Of a DNA stretch of 64,000 nt, positions 38,990-47,270 are shown in pieces. Origin of the DNA: JABSOG01 sp965277695. GTDB taxonomy: Bacteria > Pseudomonadota > Gammaproteobacteria > Enterobacterales > Alteromonadaceae. Position numbers and translations under genes: made by a program. The notes under the pieces are model-generated. The model saw only the letters and a list, made by a program, of their open reading frames with translations, did not search any database and was not told the DNA's origin. Numbering within the stretch: the first letter of the stretch is position 1; each line of letters opens with the position of its first letter. The DNA lies in the NCBI GenBank assembly GCA_965277695.1, contig CBDIDQ010000019.1:62001-126000 (forward strand), given 5' to 3'.

Positions 38990-39310
38990 ATGGCTGATTT
39001 TAAACACATTTCTGTTGCTGATACTGCACAAAAAATTGCAGAGGATAGCGCCACTATTTGTGATATTCGCGATCCCAATTCATTTAAAGCCGGGCATATT
39101 GCTGATGCTTTTCATTTGAGTGACGGCACCATGACGCAGCTGCTTAATGATGTGGATTTTTCCCGACCATTGATTGTGGTTTGTTATCATGGTCATAGTA
39201 GTCAGGGGGCAGCTCAATATTTGGCGCAGCAAGGTTTTGAAGACGTTTACAGCATGGATGGTGGTTTTGAACAATGGGCCAGGGAACAACCAGCTGTTGC
39301 TGGTGAATAA
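38990..39310 (+). CDS. glpE: Thiosulfate sulfurtransferase GlpE
   Basis: Single rhodanese domain, 106 residues. The active-site loop is VCYHGHSSQGAAQYL with catalytic Cys near 65. DIRDPNSFKAGHIADAFHLS is the CDC25/rhodanese motif. It is a cytoplasmic sulfurtransferase. The stop overlaps the glpG ATG by one base (TAATG), so the pair is translationally coupled. Confidence 0.95.
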   Translation: MADFKHISVADTAQKIAEDSATICDIRDPNSFKAGHIADAFHLSDGTMTQLLNDVDFSRPLIVVCYHGHSSQGAAQYLAQQGFEDVYSMDGGFEQWAREQPAVAGE

Positions 39311-40143
39311 TGCAATTATTGGCGACGATAAATAACCCCCGTGCTGCTCAGGCATTTGTTGATTACCTGGCAGTGCAATCTATCACTATTGAAATCAGAC
39401 CATTAGGACCACAGCAACTTGAGCTGTGGGTTGATGAGGGCAATTTTGATAGTGCGCAACAGCAATTTGCTGAGTTTTCAAAAAATCCCAACGACGTTAA
39501 ATACCTCGATGCCTCGTGGTTGCGCAATGCCGATCACAGTCCTTTACATTACGAAAGTGGGCATAGTTTTATCCGGATTTGGCTTGCCCGTGGTGGTTGG
39601 GTGACTCATGCGGTGATTGCGTTATGTGTACTGGTGTTTGCCTTGTTTCACTTTGAAGTGGGTGAAACGATTTATTATGTTTTTCAGTTTCCGCCGAGTG
39701 AGCCATTACAAAATCCGCAGATTTGGCGTTGGCTGACCCCTGCTTTTATCCATTTTTCAATGCTGCATATCGCGTTTAACCTGCTGTGGTGGTGGATGCT
39801 TGGTGGTCGGCTGGAGCAGCATTTTGGCAAGGTTTTTTTGCTGACATTTATGCTGATGACCGCTGTGGTGTCTAATTACGCCCAATTTATGGTATCGGGC
39901 AGTAATAATTTTGGCGGTCTATCGGGTGTGGTTTATGCCTTGATTGGCTTTTGCTGGCTGTTTGGCAAACTGCGACCGGAGCAACCGATCAACCTAGAAA
40001 ATCAATTATTTGCTTTTGCGCTGGTGTGGTTAGTGTTGGGTTATGCCGACATCTTCTGGGTAAACATCGCTAACACCGCCCATCTATCCGGTTTGTTGGC
40101 TGGATTGGGATTTGCTGCGGTGACAGCGAAACGGGAAAATTAA
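39310..40143 (+). CDS. glpG: Rhomboid intramembrane serine protease GlpG
   Basis: The protein has 277 residues. An N-terminal cytoplasmic domain (about 1-90) is followed by six membrane segments. The catalytic Ser is in GGLSGVVYALIGF (about 202) and the His in NTAHLSGLLAGLGF (about 255). WRWLTPAFIHFSMLHIAFNLLWWW is the L1/TM2 signature. It cleaves membrane proteins inside the bilayer. No glpR gene follows, unlike in Escherichia coli. Confidence 0.96.
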   Translation: MQLLATINNPRAAQAFVDYLAVQSITIEIRPLGPQQLELWVDEGNFDSAQQQFAEFSKNPNDVKYLDASWLRNADHSPLHYESGHSFIRIWLARGGWVTHAVIALCVLVFALFHFEVGETIYYVFQFPPSEPLQNPQIWRWLTPAFIHFSMLHIAFNLLWWWMLGGRLEQHFGKVFLLTFMLMTAVVSNYAQFMVSGSNNFGGLSGVVYALIGFCWLFGKLRPEQPINLENQLFAFALVWLVLGYADIFWVNIANTAHLSGLLAGLGFAAVTAKREN

Positions 40144-40191
40144 CAATGAGAAATGACAAAGTTTTTTCGGTTTTGTTTTTTCTTTCTTTCT

Positions 40192-40431
40192 TTCTCCGTA
40201 CCTCCGTGTCTCCGTGGTGAAAATGCTTTTGATTTTAAAGAACGAAGGACTCCAAAAACCTCAAAAGCCCATCGGCTTCAAAGACAACACCAAGTTTAGG
40301 TAATGCTACCGTTACAGGGTCGGGTGGGCTTATCAAGGTTGCTGGAGCGCTTTGTTCCTTAAAAAATAAAACCGACTACCACGGAGGCACGGAGATACGG
40401 AGAAGATCAAAAGCGATTATTGTTTGAAATC
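40192..40431. repeat. Dispersed inverted-repeat element, copy 2
   Basis: The left end CTCCGTACCTCCGTGTCTCC and the right end (40378-40404) form an imperfect inverted repeat of about 27 bases with two mismatches. The interior matches copy 1 at 29241. The right-hand homology ends at the TGA stop codon of the FliL-like gene on the other strand, so the element abuts that gene's 3' end. Confidence 0.88.
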
Positions 40432-40822
40432 AGTTGTAAAGATACTTGGTAAATAACACGTCTTTGATGATTTCGTGGCCGGTTTCTTTTTTCAGTAATC
40501 GTTTGATTTCGCTGACGCATTTGAGCCGGACTTCTTCGCGACCAGTCAGGGAGCGGATTTTTTCTTCGGGTTCTTTACTTAATACGCCGATGATGGCGTC
40601 TCTGAGCAGTGGGGCGTGGTGTTCGACGGCTTCGAGGTTGGCGACGTTTTTCACCATCAGTTCTGCGGTGATGCGGATGTAGCCGAGTTTCTTTTTGTTA
40701 TTGATGTAATTGGTGATGATGTCTGGCTCAAAACCAAAATAGGCGTATTGATCAGCAGCCGGTGCCTTGCTGGCACTGAATAGAAGGATTGCAGCTAAAG
40801 CAATGATACACAAGTTGCGCAT
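40430..40822 (-). CDS. FliL-like periplasmic protein
   Basis: The protein has 130 residues. A signal-type N-terminus (ILLFSASKAPAADQ) is followed by a domain resembling the periplasmic part of FliL: LGYIRITAELMV, EHHAPLLRDAIIGVLS and the C-terminal VLFTKYL. FliL supports flagellar stator function. This one lies away from flagellar genes and is a paralogue-like solo copy. The stop codon lies at the edge of the dispersed element. Confidence 0.75.
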   Translation of the reverse strand: MRNLCIIALAAILLFSASKAPAADQYAYFGFEPDIITNYINNKKKLGYIRITAELMVKNVANLEAVEHHAPLLRDAIIGVLSKEPEEKIRSLTGREEVRLKCVSEIKRLLKKETGHEIIKDVLFTKYLYN

Positions 40823-40902
40823 ATAAGGTTTCCAGTTAAGTTAGGTGAACGGGGGCGTTTAATGCACACCCGCTGACTATGATAGCCCTAATATTGCCAT
40901 TG

Positions 40903-42066
40903 TTAAACTATTGCAGGCAATTGTTTGGCTAATTTCATTCGCTCCATCACCTTTTTGCCTGTTAAGGCAAAACCTAGCAAAGATTGATCCTCAGCGATAA
41001 AAGTCGCTTTAAGATCAGGCGCTTCACCTTCAAATATCCATTCACCAGTTTCACCATGTTGAGCCGTACAAGATACCACCGGGCAGGCCGGGGTTTTGAC
41101 GATCACCGGAGACGCCGGTATTTTTACTTCTGTTGGCGTACCGCTGAGGGTTTTTGCCAACGCTTTGGCTGAGACTGTTAACGGTGCAACATACATCAAT
41201 ACATGGCCATTAATTTCAGCACAATCGCCCAGCGCATAAATAGATTGATCATTAGTACGCAATGACTGATTAACCACAATACCGCGATTAACTGCAACTC
41301 CCGCTTGCTCGGCCAATGCGATCCTTGGCTTGAGACCGACGGCAGATAAGACTAAATCGGTGGTGAAGGTTTTACCTGTTGATAAGGTGATGTGTAACTT
41401 GTCTGAGTCAGAGGAAAGCTCGGCATCGGCAATTGAGGCATTAAAGTTGAAATCAACATTCTTTTGCGCCAATGCAGCTTGCACAGCGGCAGACAAAGGC
41501 TGCGGCAACAACAATTGTAACGGACGGTCATCAAGGGCAACCACAGTGATATTGACCCCAGCGTCAGCCAAATCATTGGCGTATTCAGTGCCTACCAGAC
41601 CGGCTCCAATGATAGTCACGTTTTTACGCGCATCGGTTTGAAGCTGCTGGCGAAAGCGGTGATAATCTTCCAGATCGTTGATAGGAAAACAGCGGCTATT
41701 TAGCGCATCAGGTAAAGGGATTTCAGTTGGTGCAGCACCTGTGGCAAAGACTAGCTGCTGGTAATGTAACGTTTCAGGACGATTATCAACAGTCAGGGTT
41801 TTAGCTGCTTTATCGACGGCGTTTACCGACGTTGAGTGAAAAATCGTCATATCAAAGCCTTCGACCATTTCTACCACTGACTTCATCGTCAATTCATCGG
41901 CCGATTTATTCTTGGCAAACCCAGTAGATAACATCGGTTTTGAATAATAACGGCCATCATCGGCGCTGATCAGCAAAATTGAAGTTGTTTTGTCGAGGCG
42001 ACGAAACTCTTTTACTAGCGTATAACCTGCCAGACCGCTGCCGATGATAATGATGTCAAAATTCAT
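40903..42066 (-). CDS. Rubredoxin-NAD(+) reductase family flavoprotein
   Basis: The protein has 387 residues from the ATG at 42066, with AGGGA upstream. Two Rossmann motifs are present: IIIGSGLAGYTLVKEFR (FAD) and VTIIGAGLVGTEYANDLA (NAD), plus the ALGDCAEI FAD-binding end motif. The layout matches rubredoxin reductases of the AlkT/RubB/NorW group, which pass electrons from NADH to rubredoxin or flavorubredoxin. No rubredoxin gene is adjacent, so the partner is not visible. AlkT-type and NorW-type functions cannot be separated from sequence here. Confidence 0.82.
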   Translation of the reverse strand: MNFDIIIIGSGLAGYTLVKEFRRLDKTTSILLISADDGRYYSKPMLSTGFAKNKSADELTMKSVVEMVEGFDMTIFHSTSVNAVDKAAKTLTVDNRPETLHYQQLVFATGAAPTEIPLPDALNSRCFPINDLEDYHRFRQQLQTDARKNVTIIGAGLVGTEYANDLADAGVNITVVALDDRPLQLLLPQPLSAAVQAALAQKNVDFNFNASIADAELSSDSDKLHITLSTGKTFTTDLVLSAVGLKPRIALAEQAGVAVNRGIVVNQSLRTNDQSIYALGDCAEINGHVLMYVAPLTVSAKALAKTLSGTPTEVKIPASPVIVKTPACPVVSCTAQHGETGEWIFEGEAPDLKATFIAEDQSLLGFALTGKKVMERMKLAKQLPAIV

Positions 42067-42161
42067 AAAAATAATCCCTAAATGATTAGTGTAGATACAA
42101 AACGGGGTCATTCTATCATTTTATTCGACCATGTGAAGGGGGTTTTGTCAGCTAGTTGAAT

Positions 42162-42176
42162 ATCCTAACTTGGGAT
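42162..42176. promoter_or_regulatory. Restriction-modification operator, controller side
   Basis: ATCCTAACTTGGGAT is a 7-1-7 palindrome with one mismatch. It lies 44-59 bases before the controller start. The same word with perfect symmetry lies upstream of the methyltransferase gene at 44434-44448. It is the probable binding site of the XRE controller. Confidence 0.65.
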
Positions 42177-42220
42177 ATTTGTTGTTTTCATATATAAAGC
42201 CTAAAAGAAAGGGGAAGTTA

Positions 42221-42466
42221 ATGAAAACGATACATTCTGAGGCTTACAAATTGTTGGTCGATTGGTTGTCTTCAAAGCGTCAATTACAGGGGATGACGCA
42301 GCAACAGCTCAGTGAAAAACTACGACGTCCCCAATCATTCGTGTCTAAATTTGAAGGTGGTGAAAGGCGACTCGATTTTATTGAAACAATTGAAATATGC
42401 ACGGCATTAAATGCCGATCCTCATGAGATTGTTGCATTAATTCACAAGGAAAAAAATGAATACTAA
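42221..42466 (+). CDS. XRE-family controller protein of the restriction-modification system
   Basis: The protein has 81 residues from the ATG at 42221, with AAGGGGAA upstream. The helix-turn-helix is MTQQQLSEKLRRPQSFVSKFEGGERRLD. Size and position match C proteins of type II systems, which delay expression of the nuclease after entry into a new host. The gene overlaps the nuclease gene by 11 bases and is thus translated with it. A palindrome in its promoter region recurs upstream of the methyltransferase gene. Confidence 0.8.
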   Translation: MKTIHSEAYKLLVDWLSSKRQLQGMTQQQLSEKLRRPQSFVSKFEGGERRLDFIETIEICTALNADPHEIVALIHKEKNEY

Positions 42467-43346
42467 AGACATTATCGATTTGGCATCAGTTCATTTGCAG
42501 GAACTGCCGGGTGAAGTACTAGATCTGCTGACGGTGAGCAAACCAGAGTCTATACAAGCAGCATTAAATTTAACTAAAATCGTATCGAAGCTATCACCTC
42601 TCGTTGGTAATATGATTGAATTTAACATGGTTGAATTTTTAAATCGTTATAATGAATTTACTCATTTAGGTGAGTGGAAAAGGCAAGATCCGGGATTTCC
42701 TGATACTATTTTTCAAGGCCAAATTTTGCCGACGCCGGGGTTTGAAATTAAAGCTTGGTTTCCACTGGCAACAGAGATCACGGCGAGATTTAAAGACAGT
42801 CAAAAGCATTTTTTAGCCGATCAAACGTATGTCACTATGCTGGCTTGGTTACCTGAGTTTGTTATTTATGGTAAGCCTAAAATCATTGATATCTTAATCA
42901 CGTCTGGTCATTCTGTTGCCCAAGCGCGTGATAACCATTATCACCGACCGCCTGATTATGTCGTTTTGGAGCCTGAAAATACGGCGGCAAGAACGCAGAA
43001 TTTACAGCAAACAAATACCAATGGCTATAAATTTCAGCATGAGATAGGCAACATTGATGATGCTAATCATTTTGTTGATTGCTGGGGGCCTGGTGGGCGA
43101 TTTTATAATACGGATCCTGCTTATCAAGCGCAGTTAAGGACATTATTGAGTCGTTTTCCTTATCGTTCGGATACCAACTTTGCCAAAATGGATCGAATAA
43201 ATCATCCTGACATCGACGCTTTTAAAAAGCGGGTTCATAATACTATTTTTCAAGGTAAAACGATTGGCCAGTGGAATCGGCTGTTGTCTCGGGGTAACGA
43301 GGATGAAATCGTGACCGCGCTAGGAGATTATTTAAATATTTCTTAG
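42456..43346 (+). CDS. Probable type II restriction endonuclease, PD-(D/E)XK type
   Basis: The protein has 296 residues. A PD-(D/E)XK site is visible: Pro82-Asp83 in GFPDTIF and Glu97-x-Lys99 in PGFEIKAWFP. The rest is not a family I can name, which is usual for restriction endonucleases. The assignment rests on this motif and on its neighbours, a controller upstream and a methyltransferase convergent downstream with stops one base apart. The gene is more AT-rich than neighbouring housekeeping genes. The recognition sequence cannot be deduced. Confidence 0.78.
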   Translation: MNTKDIIDLASVHLQELPGEVLDLLTVSKPESIQAALNLTKIVSKLSPLVGNMIEFNMVEFLNRYNEFTHLGEWKRQDPGFPDTIFQGQILPTPGFEIKAWFPLATEITARFKDSQKHFLADQTYVTMLAWLPEFVIYGKPKIIDILITSGHSVAQARDNHYHRPPDYVVLEPENTAARTQNLQQTNTNGYKFQHEIGNIDDANHFVDCWGPGGRFYNTDPAYQAQLRTLLSRFPYRSDTNFAKMDRINHPDIDAFKKRVHNTIFQGKTIGQWNRLLSRGNEDEIVTALGDYLNIS

Positions 43347-43347
43347 T

Positions 43348-44397
43348 TCATGATTTAAAACGTGCTACACCTAGGCTGTAATAATCTGGGTCCAATTCGC
43401 AGGCATAGGCCCGTCGTTTTAGCATATTTGCAGCTAAAGAGGCGCTGAACAAACCACCAAAAGGTTCCCAAACCACATCATTCTCATCGGTGCTTGCTTC
43501 GATAATAAGCTTCATTAAGTCTAAAGGCTTTTGATTTAAATGCGCTGATTTGGCGCTTTTCTTCGGAGCTTTGATACGTTCATTGCCTTTGAGCGAACCC
43601 CTTTCCCATATATTGGTGTGACCAAACGGGCAGTTAAATTTAGATCTCATTTTGGCCCAATCAGTTGCTGTCATTGGTTTTATACCATCAGCGGAATAAT
43701 ACGGTTGACCCTCGGCTTGGCCGTGTTCATTGGCATATTTGGCCATTTTTTCAAAAGCTTCTGGTGGCGGGAAATACCAAAGGTGACCTTTGTCGAAATA
43801 TTTACGCGTTGCAGCGTCTTTTACGCCACAGGCATCATTCGCTAATCTCATTGGTAACCCAGTTCTGCGCCATTCGTGACGTAGCCAATCTTTTAGAATG
43901 AGTCCGTCAATGCGGCCTTCAAAGACGTACTGTACACAAACTTCTGAGACCACTGGGAATCGCCTGATTTTCCCAGTGTTAACATTACCTGCTATATGAC
44001 TGTGGCCCTTATTCCATGAGTTTGAATTGACATAACGCCAACCATGTTTTTCTAAAATAGGATGGGCTGCGGCCCAGCCAATTTCAGAATTCCAAAACCA
44101 TAAGGTTGTTTGTGGTGTTGCCGATTTGCTCCATTTTTTAACGTGTGCTTCATACCAAGCAGGAATATCCATATGATCAGAAGTATCGCCTTCAAAGCCA
44201 AGTATGCCATAGGCCCCGTCTGAAACAATAGTGGTTGGACTTTCCCAGCGGTCATAGTGATCCAGACTATTGCCCAGCGATAGATCGATTTTGCCATTAT
44301 TCCAATTGGATTGAATTGTTGCTTTATTGGTATTAGAAAATGACTTTCCTCTACCCACAGTGCTTGATGATGTGGTTTTGACGTTTTCCAGGCTCAT
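43348..44397 (-). CDS. Type II DNA methyltransferase, amino-group (beta) class
   Basis: The protein has 349 residues. Motif IV is SDGAYG near residue 60, and the SAM-binding motif I (VWEPFGGLFSASLAANML) lies near the C-terminus. The order IV before I is typical of beta-class N6-adenine or N4-cytosine methyltransferases. DGAYG departs from the usual (D/N/S)PP(Y/F) but is found in some members. It should protect the host from the convergent endonuclease. The region upstream has a perfect 15-bp palindrome. Confidence 0.85.
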   Translation of the reverse strand: MSLENVKTTSSSTVGRGKSFSNTNKATIQSNWNNGKIDLSLGNSLDHYDRWESPTTIVSDGAYGILGFEGDTSDHMDIPAWYEAHVKKWSKSATPQTTLWFWNSEIGWAAAHPILEKHGWRYVNSNSWNKGHSHIAGNVNTGKIRRFPVVSEVCVQYVFEGRIDGLILKDWLRHEWRRTGLPMRLANDACGVKDAATRKYFDKGHLWYFPPPEAFEKMAKYANEHGQAEGQPYYSADGIKPMTATDWAKMRSKFNCPFGHTNIWERGSLKGNERIKAPKKSAKSAHLNQKPLDLMKLIIEASTDENDVVWEPFGGLFSASLAANMLKRRAYACELDPDYYSLGVARFKS

Positions 44398-44433
44398 AAA
44401 ATGATTTGATCGGTAGATGCTGACATGGTCGGC

Positions 44434-44448
44434 ATCCTAATTTAGGAT
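44434..44448. promoter_or_regulatory. Restriction-modification operator, methyltransferase side
   Basis: ATCCTAATTTAGGAT is a perfect 7-1-7 palindrome, 36-51 bases upstream of the methyltransferase ATG. It matches the site in front of the controller gene at 13 of 15 positions. The shared site suggests that one regulator controls both promoters. Confidence 0.7.
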
Positions 44449-44491
44449 ATTATGTTTGTCAATATTATTTGTTGGTGTTGCGTCATTCATT

Positions 44492-45544
44492 TTAATTGCC
44501 GCTCTTGTGATGATAGTCTCGTGGTGACTGCCCAGTAAGGGCTTTAAACCAGCGATAAAATGAACGAGGCTCGGTAAAGCCGATTAATTCGCTGATGTCG
44601 ATTAAAGACAGTCCTGTCATCGTCAAAAAGGTTTCAGTATGGCTGAGGCGCACCTGATCTAAAATCTTAACATAATGAGTATTCTCTGCTTTTAGCCGAC
44701 GTTGCAGCGTTTTAGCCGAAATATTAAGCTGTTGGGCGATGATATCTAGCGTGGGCAAACCATGGGGTAGCTCGGCGGCGACCAAAATGGCGACCCGTTG
44801 TGATAACGCAGTGATTTGGCTTAAGGCATTAATGGTGAGTTGCGCTTGGGCTTCTAGAGTTGCGAGCAGGAGAGGGTTGGCTTGGTTGACTGGAGTATTG
44901 AACAGCTCATTTTTAATCACCAGCGCATCAATACTCTGATTGAATAATACCGGGCAGTTGAACATTTGCTGGTAGTGCAATTGGTCGGATAATGACACAG
45001 AGGGTCGCTGTAATAGCACTTGCTGGGGTGAATGCTGCTGGCCTATCAGCTGACGGGTAAACGCCAGCCATGAAGACAGACAATTATCAACCATTTGCGG
45101 GATCACTTGAGGGTCATGGTATTGGCAAATCCATTGAACTTGTGTGGTGTGCTTGCCGGGATTGATTCGGGTCACGCCCATATCACCGACCAGTTGCTCA
45201 AATGGCTGGATTTTGGCCAAAGCGTCGGCGAACGTGCGGCAATTCATGCTGATCGTGCCTAAGACACTATATGAATCTGGACGGACAAATCGCGAACTGT
45301 GCAGGCCAAAAAAGCGGTCATTACTGTGTTCAAGCAAGGTTTTGATCAGCTGTTCGAACAAAATACCACTGATATGCTGTTGCTTGTCTTGTAACACGTC
45401 GGTAGTAATGCCTAACTTCGATAAAATCGGCGCGATCAGGATCCCTTCAAATTCGGCTTGCGCCAAATATTGATTCACCGCCGGTGTTGAGGCTAAACCT
45501 AAGGGTGACGGGTCCTGCGGATTGAATTGAATGACTTGCTTCAC
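44492..45544 (-). CDS. AraC-family transcriptional regulator
   Basis: The protein has 350 residues. An N-terminal ligand-sensing domain of the Arabinose_bd type (about 25-220) is followed by a C-terminal AraC double helix-turn-helix (LDIIAQQLNISAKTLQRRLKAEN, then SLIDISELIGFTEPRSFYRWFKALTGQSPRDY). It is divergent from the three-gene oxidase / dehydrogenase / kinase operon with 82 bases between. It is the likely regulator of that operon; the ligand is not known. Confidence 0.88.
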   Translation of the reverse strand: MKQVIQFNPQDPSPLGLASTPAVNQYLAQAEFEGILIAPILSKLGITTDVLQDKQQHISGILFEQLIKTLLEHSNDRFFGLHSSRFVRPDSYSVLGTISMNCRTFADALAKIQPFEQLVGDMGVTRINPGKHTTQVQWICQYHDPQVIPQMVDNCLSSWLAFTRQLIGQQHSPQQVLLQRPSVSLSDQLHYQQMFNCPVLFNQSIDALVIKNELFNTPVNQANPLLLATLEAQAQLTINALSQITALSQRVAILVAAELPHGLPTLDIIAQQLNISAKTLQRRLKAENTHYVKILDQVRLSHTETFLTMTGLSLIDISELIGFTEPRSFYRWFKALTGQSPRDYHHKSGN

Positions 45545-45626
45545 AAAATGTCCTGAATAGACAGTGTATTATTAGTGGTTCACTTCTACTATATACCGTA
45601 TTGTAAAGATTTAAAGGTAACTTTTT

Positions 45627-47270
45627 ATGCGTCGTTGGAATGGTTGGGGCGATGAAGCCAACTCTATGGATTTGCCCAAAACGGCTGGAGATTTTTTAGC
45701 ACAACTGATAGGCCAAGCGACACCGTTGGCGGATGCTAGCCTGCAAAGTGTTTGTGCCAAAGTCCCCGAGAGCCGACTGGTAGCACATCCATTGGTATTA
45801 ACTACTGCCGAGGAGCGGGTGCGTCATGCCAGAGGTCAATCATTGCCGGATTGGTTGGCGTTGCGTAGTGGCGACATCAAGGTATTTCCTGATGGTGTCA
45901 GTTATCCTGAAAATACTCAGCAGGTTAAAGATCTGCTAAGTTACGCGAAAACCCATAATATTGAACTGATCCCCTATGGCGGCGGCACTAGTGTTGCTGG
46001 ACATATCACCCCTAATGCCTCCAAGCGGCCGATCCTCACCGTTGATATGGTGCGGATGAATCAACTACAAGATCTTGATGAACAAAGCCTGATCGCCACT
46101 TTTGGTGCTGGCACACCCGGCCCTATGGTCGAAGCTCAGCTCAGAGCCAAAGGCTATACCTTGGGTCACTTTCCGCAATCATTTGAACTGTCGACTATTG
46201 GTGGTTGGGTTGCTAGTCGCTCAAGTGGTCAGCAATCGTTGCGATATGGCCGGATTGAGCAGCTATTTGCTGGCGGCTCACTGGAAACCTTCGCGGGCAC
46301 CATGGACTTGCCGAGTTTTCCGGCTTCTTCTGCCGGGCCAGATTTAAAAGAAATCATCCTTGGTTGTGAAGGCCGTTTTGGTATTTTAACCGACGTTAAG
46401 GTTAGAGTGACTCGGATTGCCGAGCAAGAAAACTTTTATGTTACTTTCTTTCCTAATTGGGATGCTGCCAGCGCATTTTGTCGCGAAGCCGCCCAGCAGC
46501 GTATTTCCTTATCTATGTTACGAGTGAGTAATGCGGTAGAAACCCAAACCCAGTTAAAATTGGCGGGTCATGTTGGTGTGATCAATGTGATGGAGCGTTA
46601 TTTGGCCAAACGGGGCTGTGGTGAAGAAAAGTGTATGCTGACTTATGGTATTACTGGCAGCAAAGCGCAAAATCGCGCAACTTCGTCACAAATTCGCCGA
46701 TTATCGCGGCAATTTAACGGTATTGGCACCGGCACTATGCTGGGCAAACGCTGGCAGGGCAATCGTTTTAAACTGCCTTACTTGCGCGAAGCACTGTGGT
46801 TAATGGGTTATGCCATTGATACATTAGAAACCGCGACCGACTGGAAAAACGTCAACCGATTACAGGAAAAAGTTGAAGCGTCGTTACGCGATGGTTTGGC
46901 AAATGAGAATGAAAAAGTGCATGTTTTCACCCACTTATCTCATGTTTACAGCCAAGGTTGCAGTCTTTACACCAGCTATTTATATCGTTGTACTGACAGT
47001 TATGAAACCACCTATGCTCGCTGGAAAAAACTCAAAGGGCTGGCGAGTCAGGCGATTGTCGATAACCATGGCACTATCAGCCATCAGCATGGGGTCGGCA
47101 AAGACCATGCGCCTTATTTAGCCAAAGAAAAGGGTGAATTAGGCATGGCGGTACTGGCTAACTTGTGTGAACATTTTGATGTTGATAAACAGCTTAATCC
47201 TGGCACTCTTATAGCCGACGCTGTTGAAGAGATAGCTGAGGAAATTGTAGAAGGATCGGTTGATGACTAA
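45627..47270 (+). CDS. FAD-binding oxidase of the alkyl-DHAP synthase (AGPS) family
   Basis: The protein has 547 residues. The start MRRWNGWGDEA and the PP-loop (IELIPYGGGTSVAGHITP) mark the VAO-type flavoprotein fold of alkyldihydroxyacetonephosphate synthase. The His-rich C-terminal motif SHQHGVGKDHAPYL is conserved. AGPS makes the ether bond of ether lipids from acyl-DHAP and a fatty alcohol. Bacterial homologues next to GlpD and a kinase are common, but their reaction is not settled, so I do not assign ether lipid synthesis. AAAGGTAAC supports the ATG. Its stop overlaps the next gene by 8 bases. Confidence 0.85.
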   Translation: MRRWNGWGDEANSMDLPKTAGDFLAQLIGQATPLADASLQSVCAKVPESRLVAHPLVLTTAEERVRHARGQSLPDWLALRSGDIKVFPDGVSYPENTQQVKDLLSYAKTHNIELIPYGGGTSVAGHITPNASKRPILTVDMVRMNQLQDLDEQSLIATFGAGTPGPMVEAQLRAKGYTLGHFPQSFELSTIGGWVASRSSGQQSLRYGRIEQLFAGGSLETFAGTMDLPSFPASSAGPDLKEIILGCEGRFGILTDVKVRVTRIAEQENFYVTFFPNWDAASAFCREAAQQRISLSMLRVSNAVETQTQLKLAGHVGVINVMERYLAKRGCGEEKCMLTYGITGSKAQNRATSSQIRRLSRQFNGIGTGTMLGKRWQGNRFKLPYLREALWLMGYAIDTLETATDWKNVNRLQEKVEASLRDGLANENEKVHVFTHLSHVYSQGCSLYTSYLYRCTDSYETTYARWKKLKGLASQAIVDNHGTISHQHGVGKDHAPYLAKEKGELGMAVLANLCEHFDVDKQLNPGTLIADAVEEIAEEIVEGSVDD

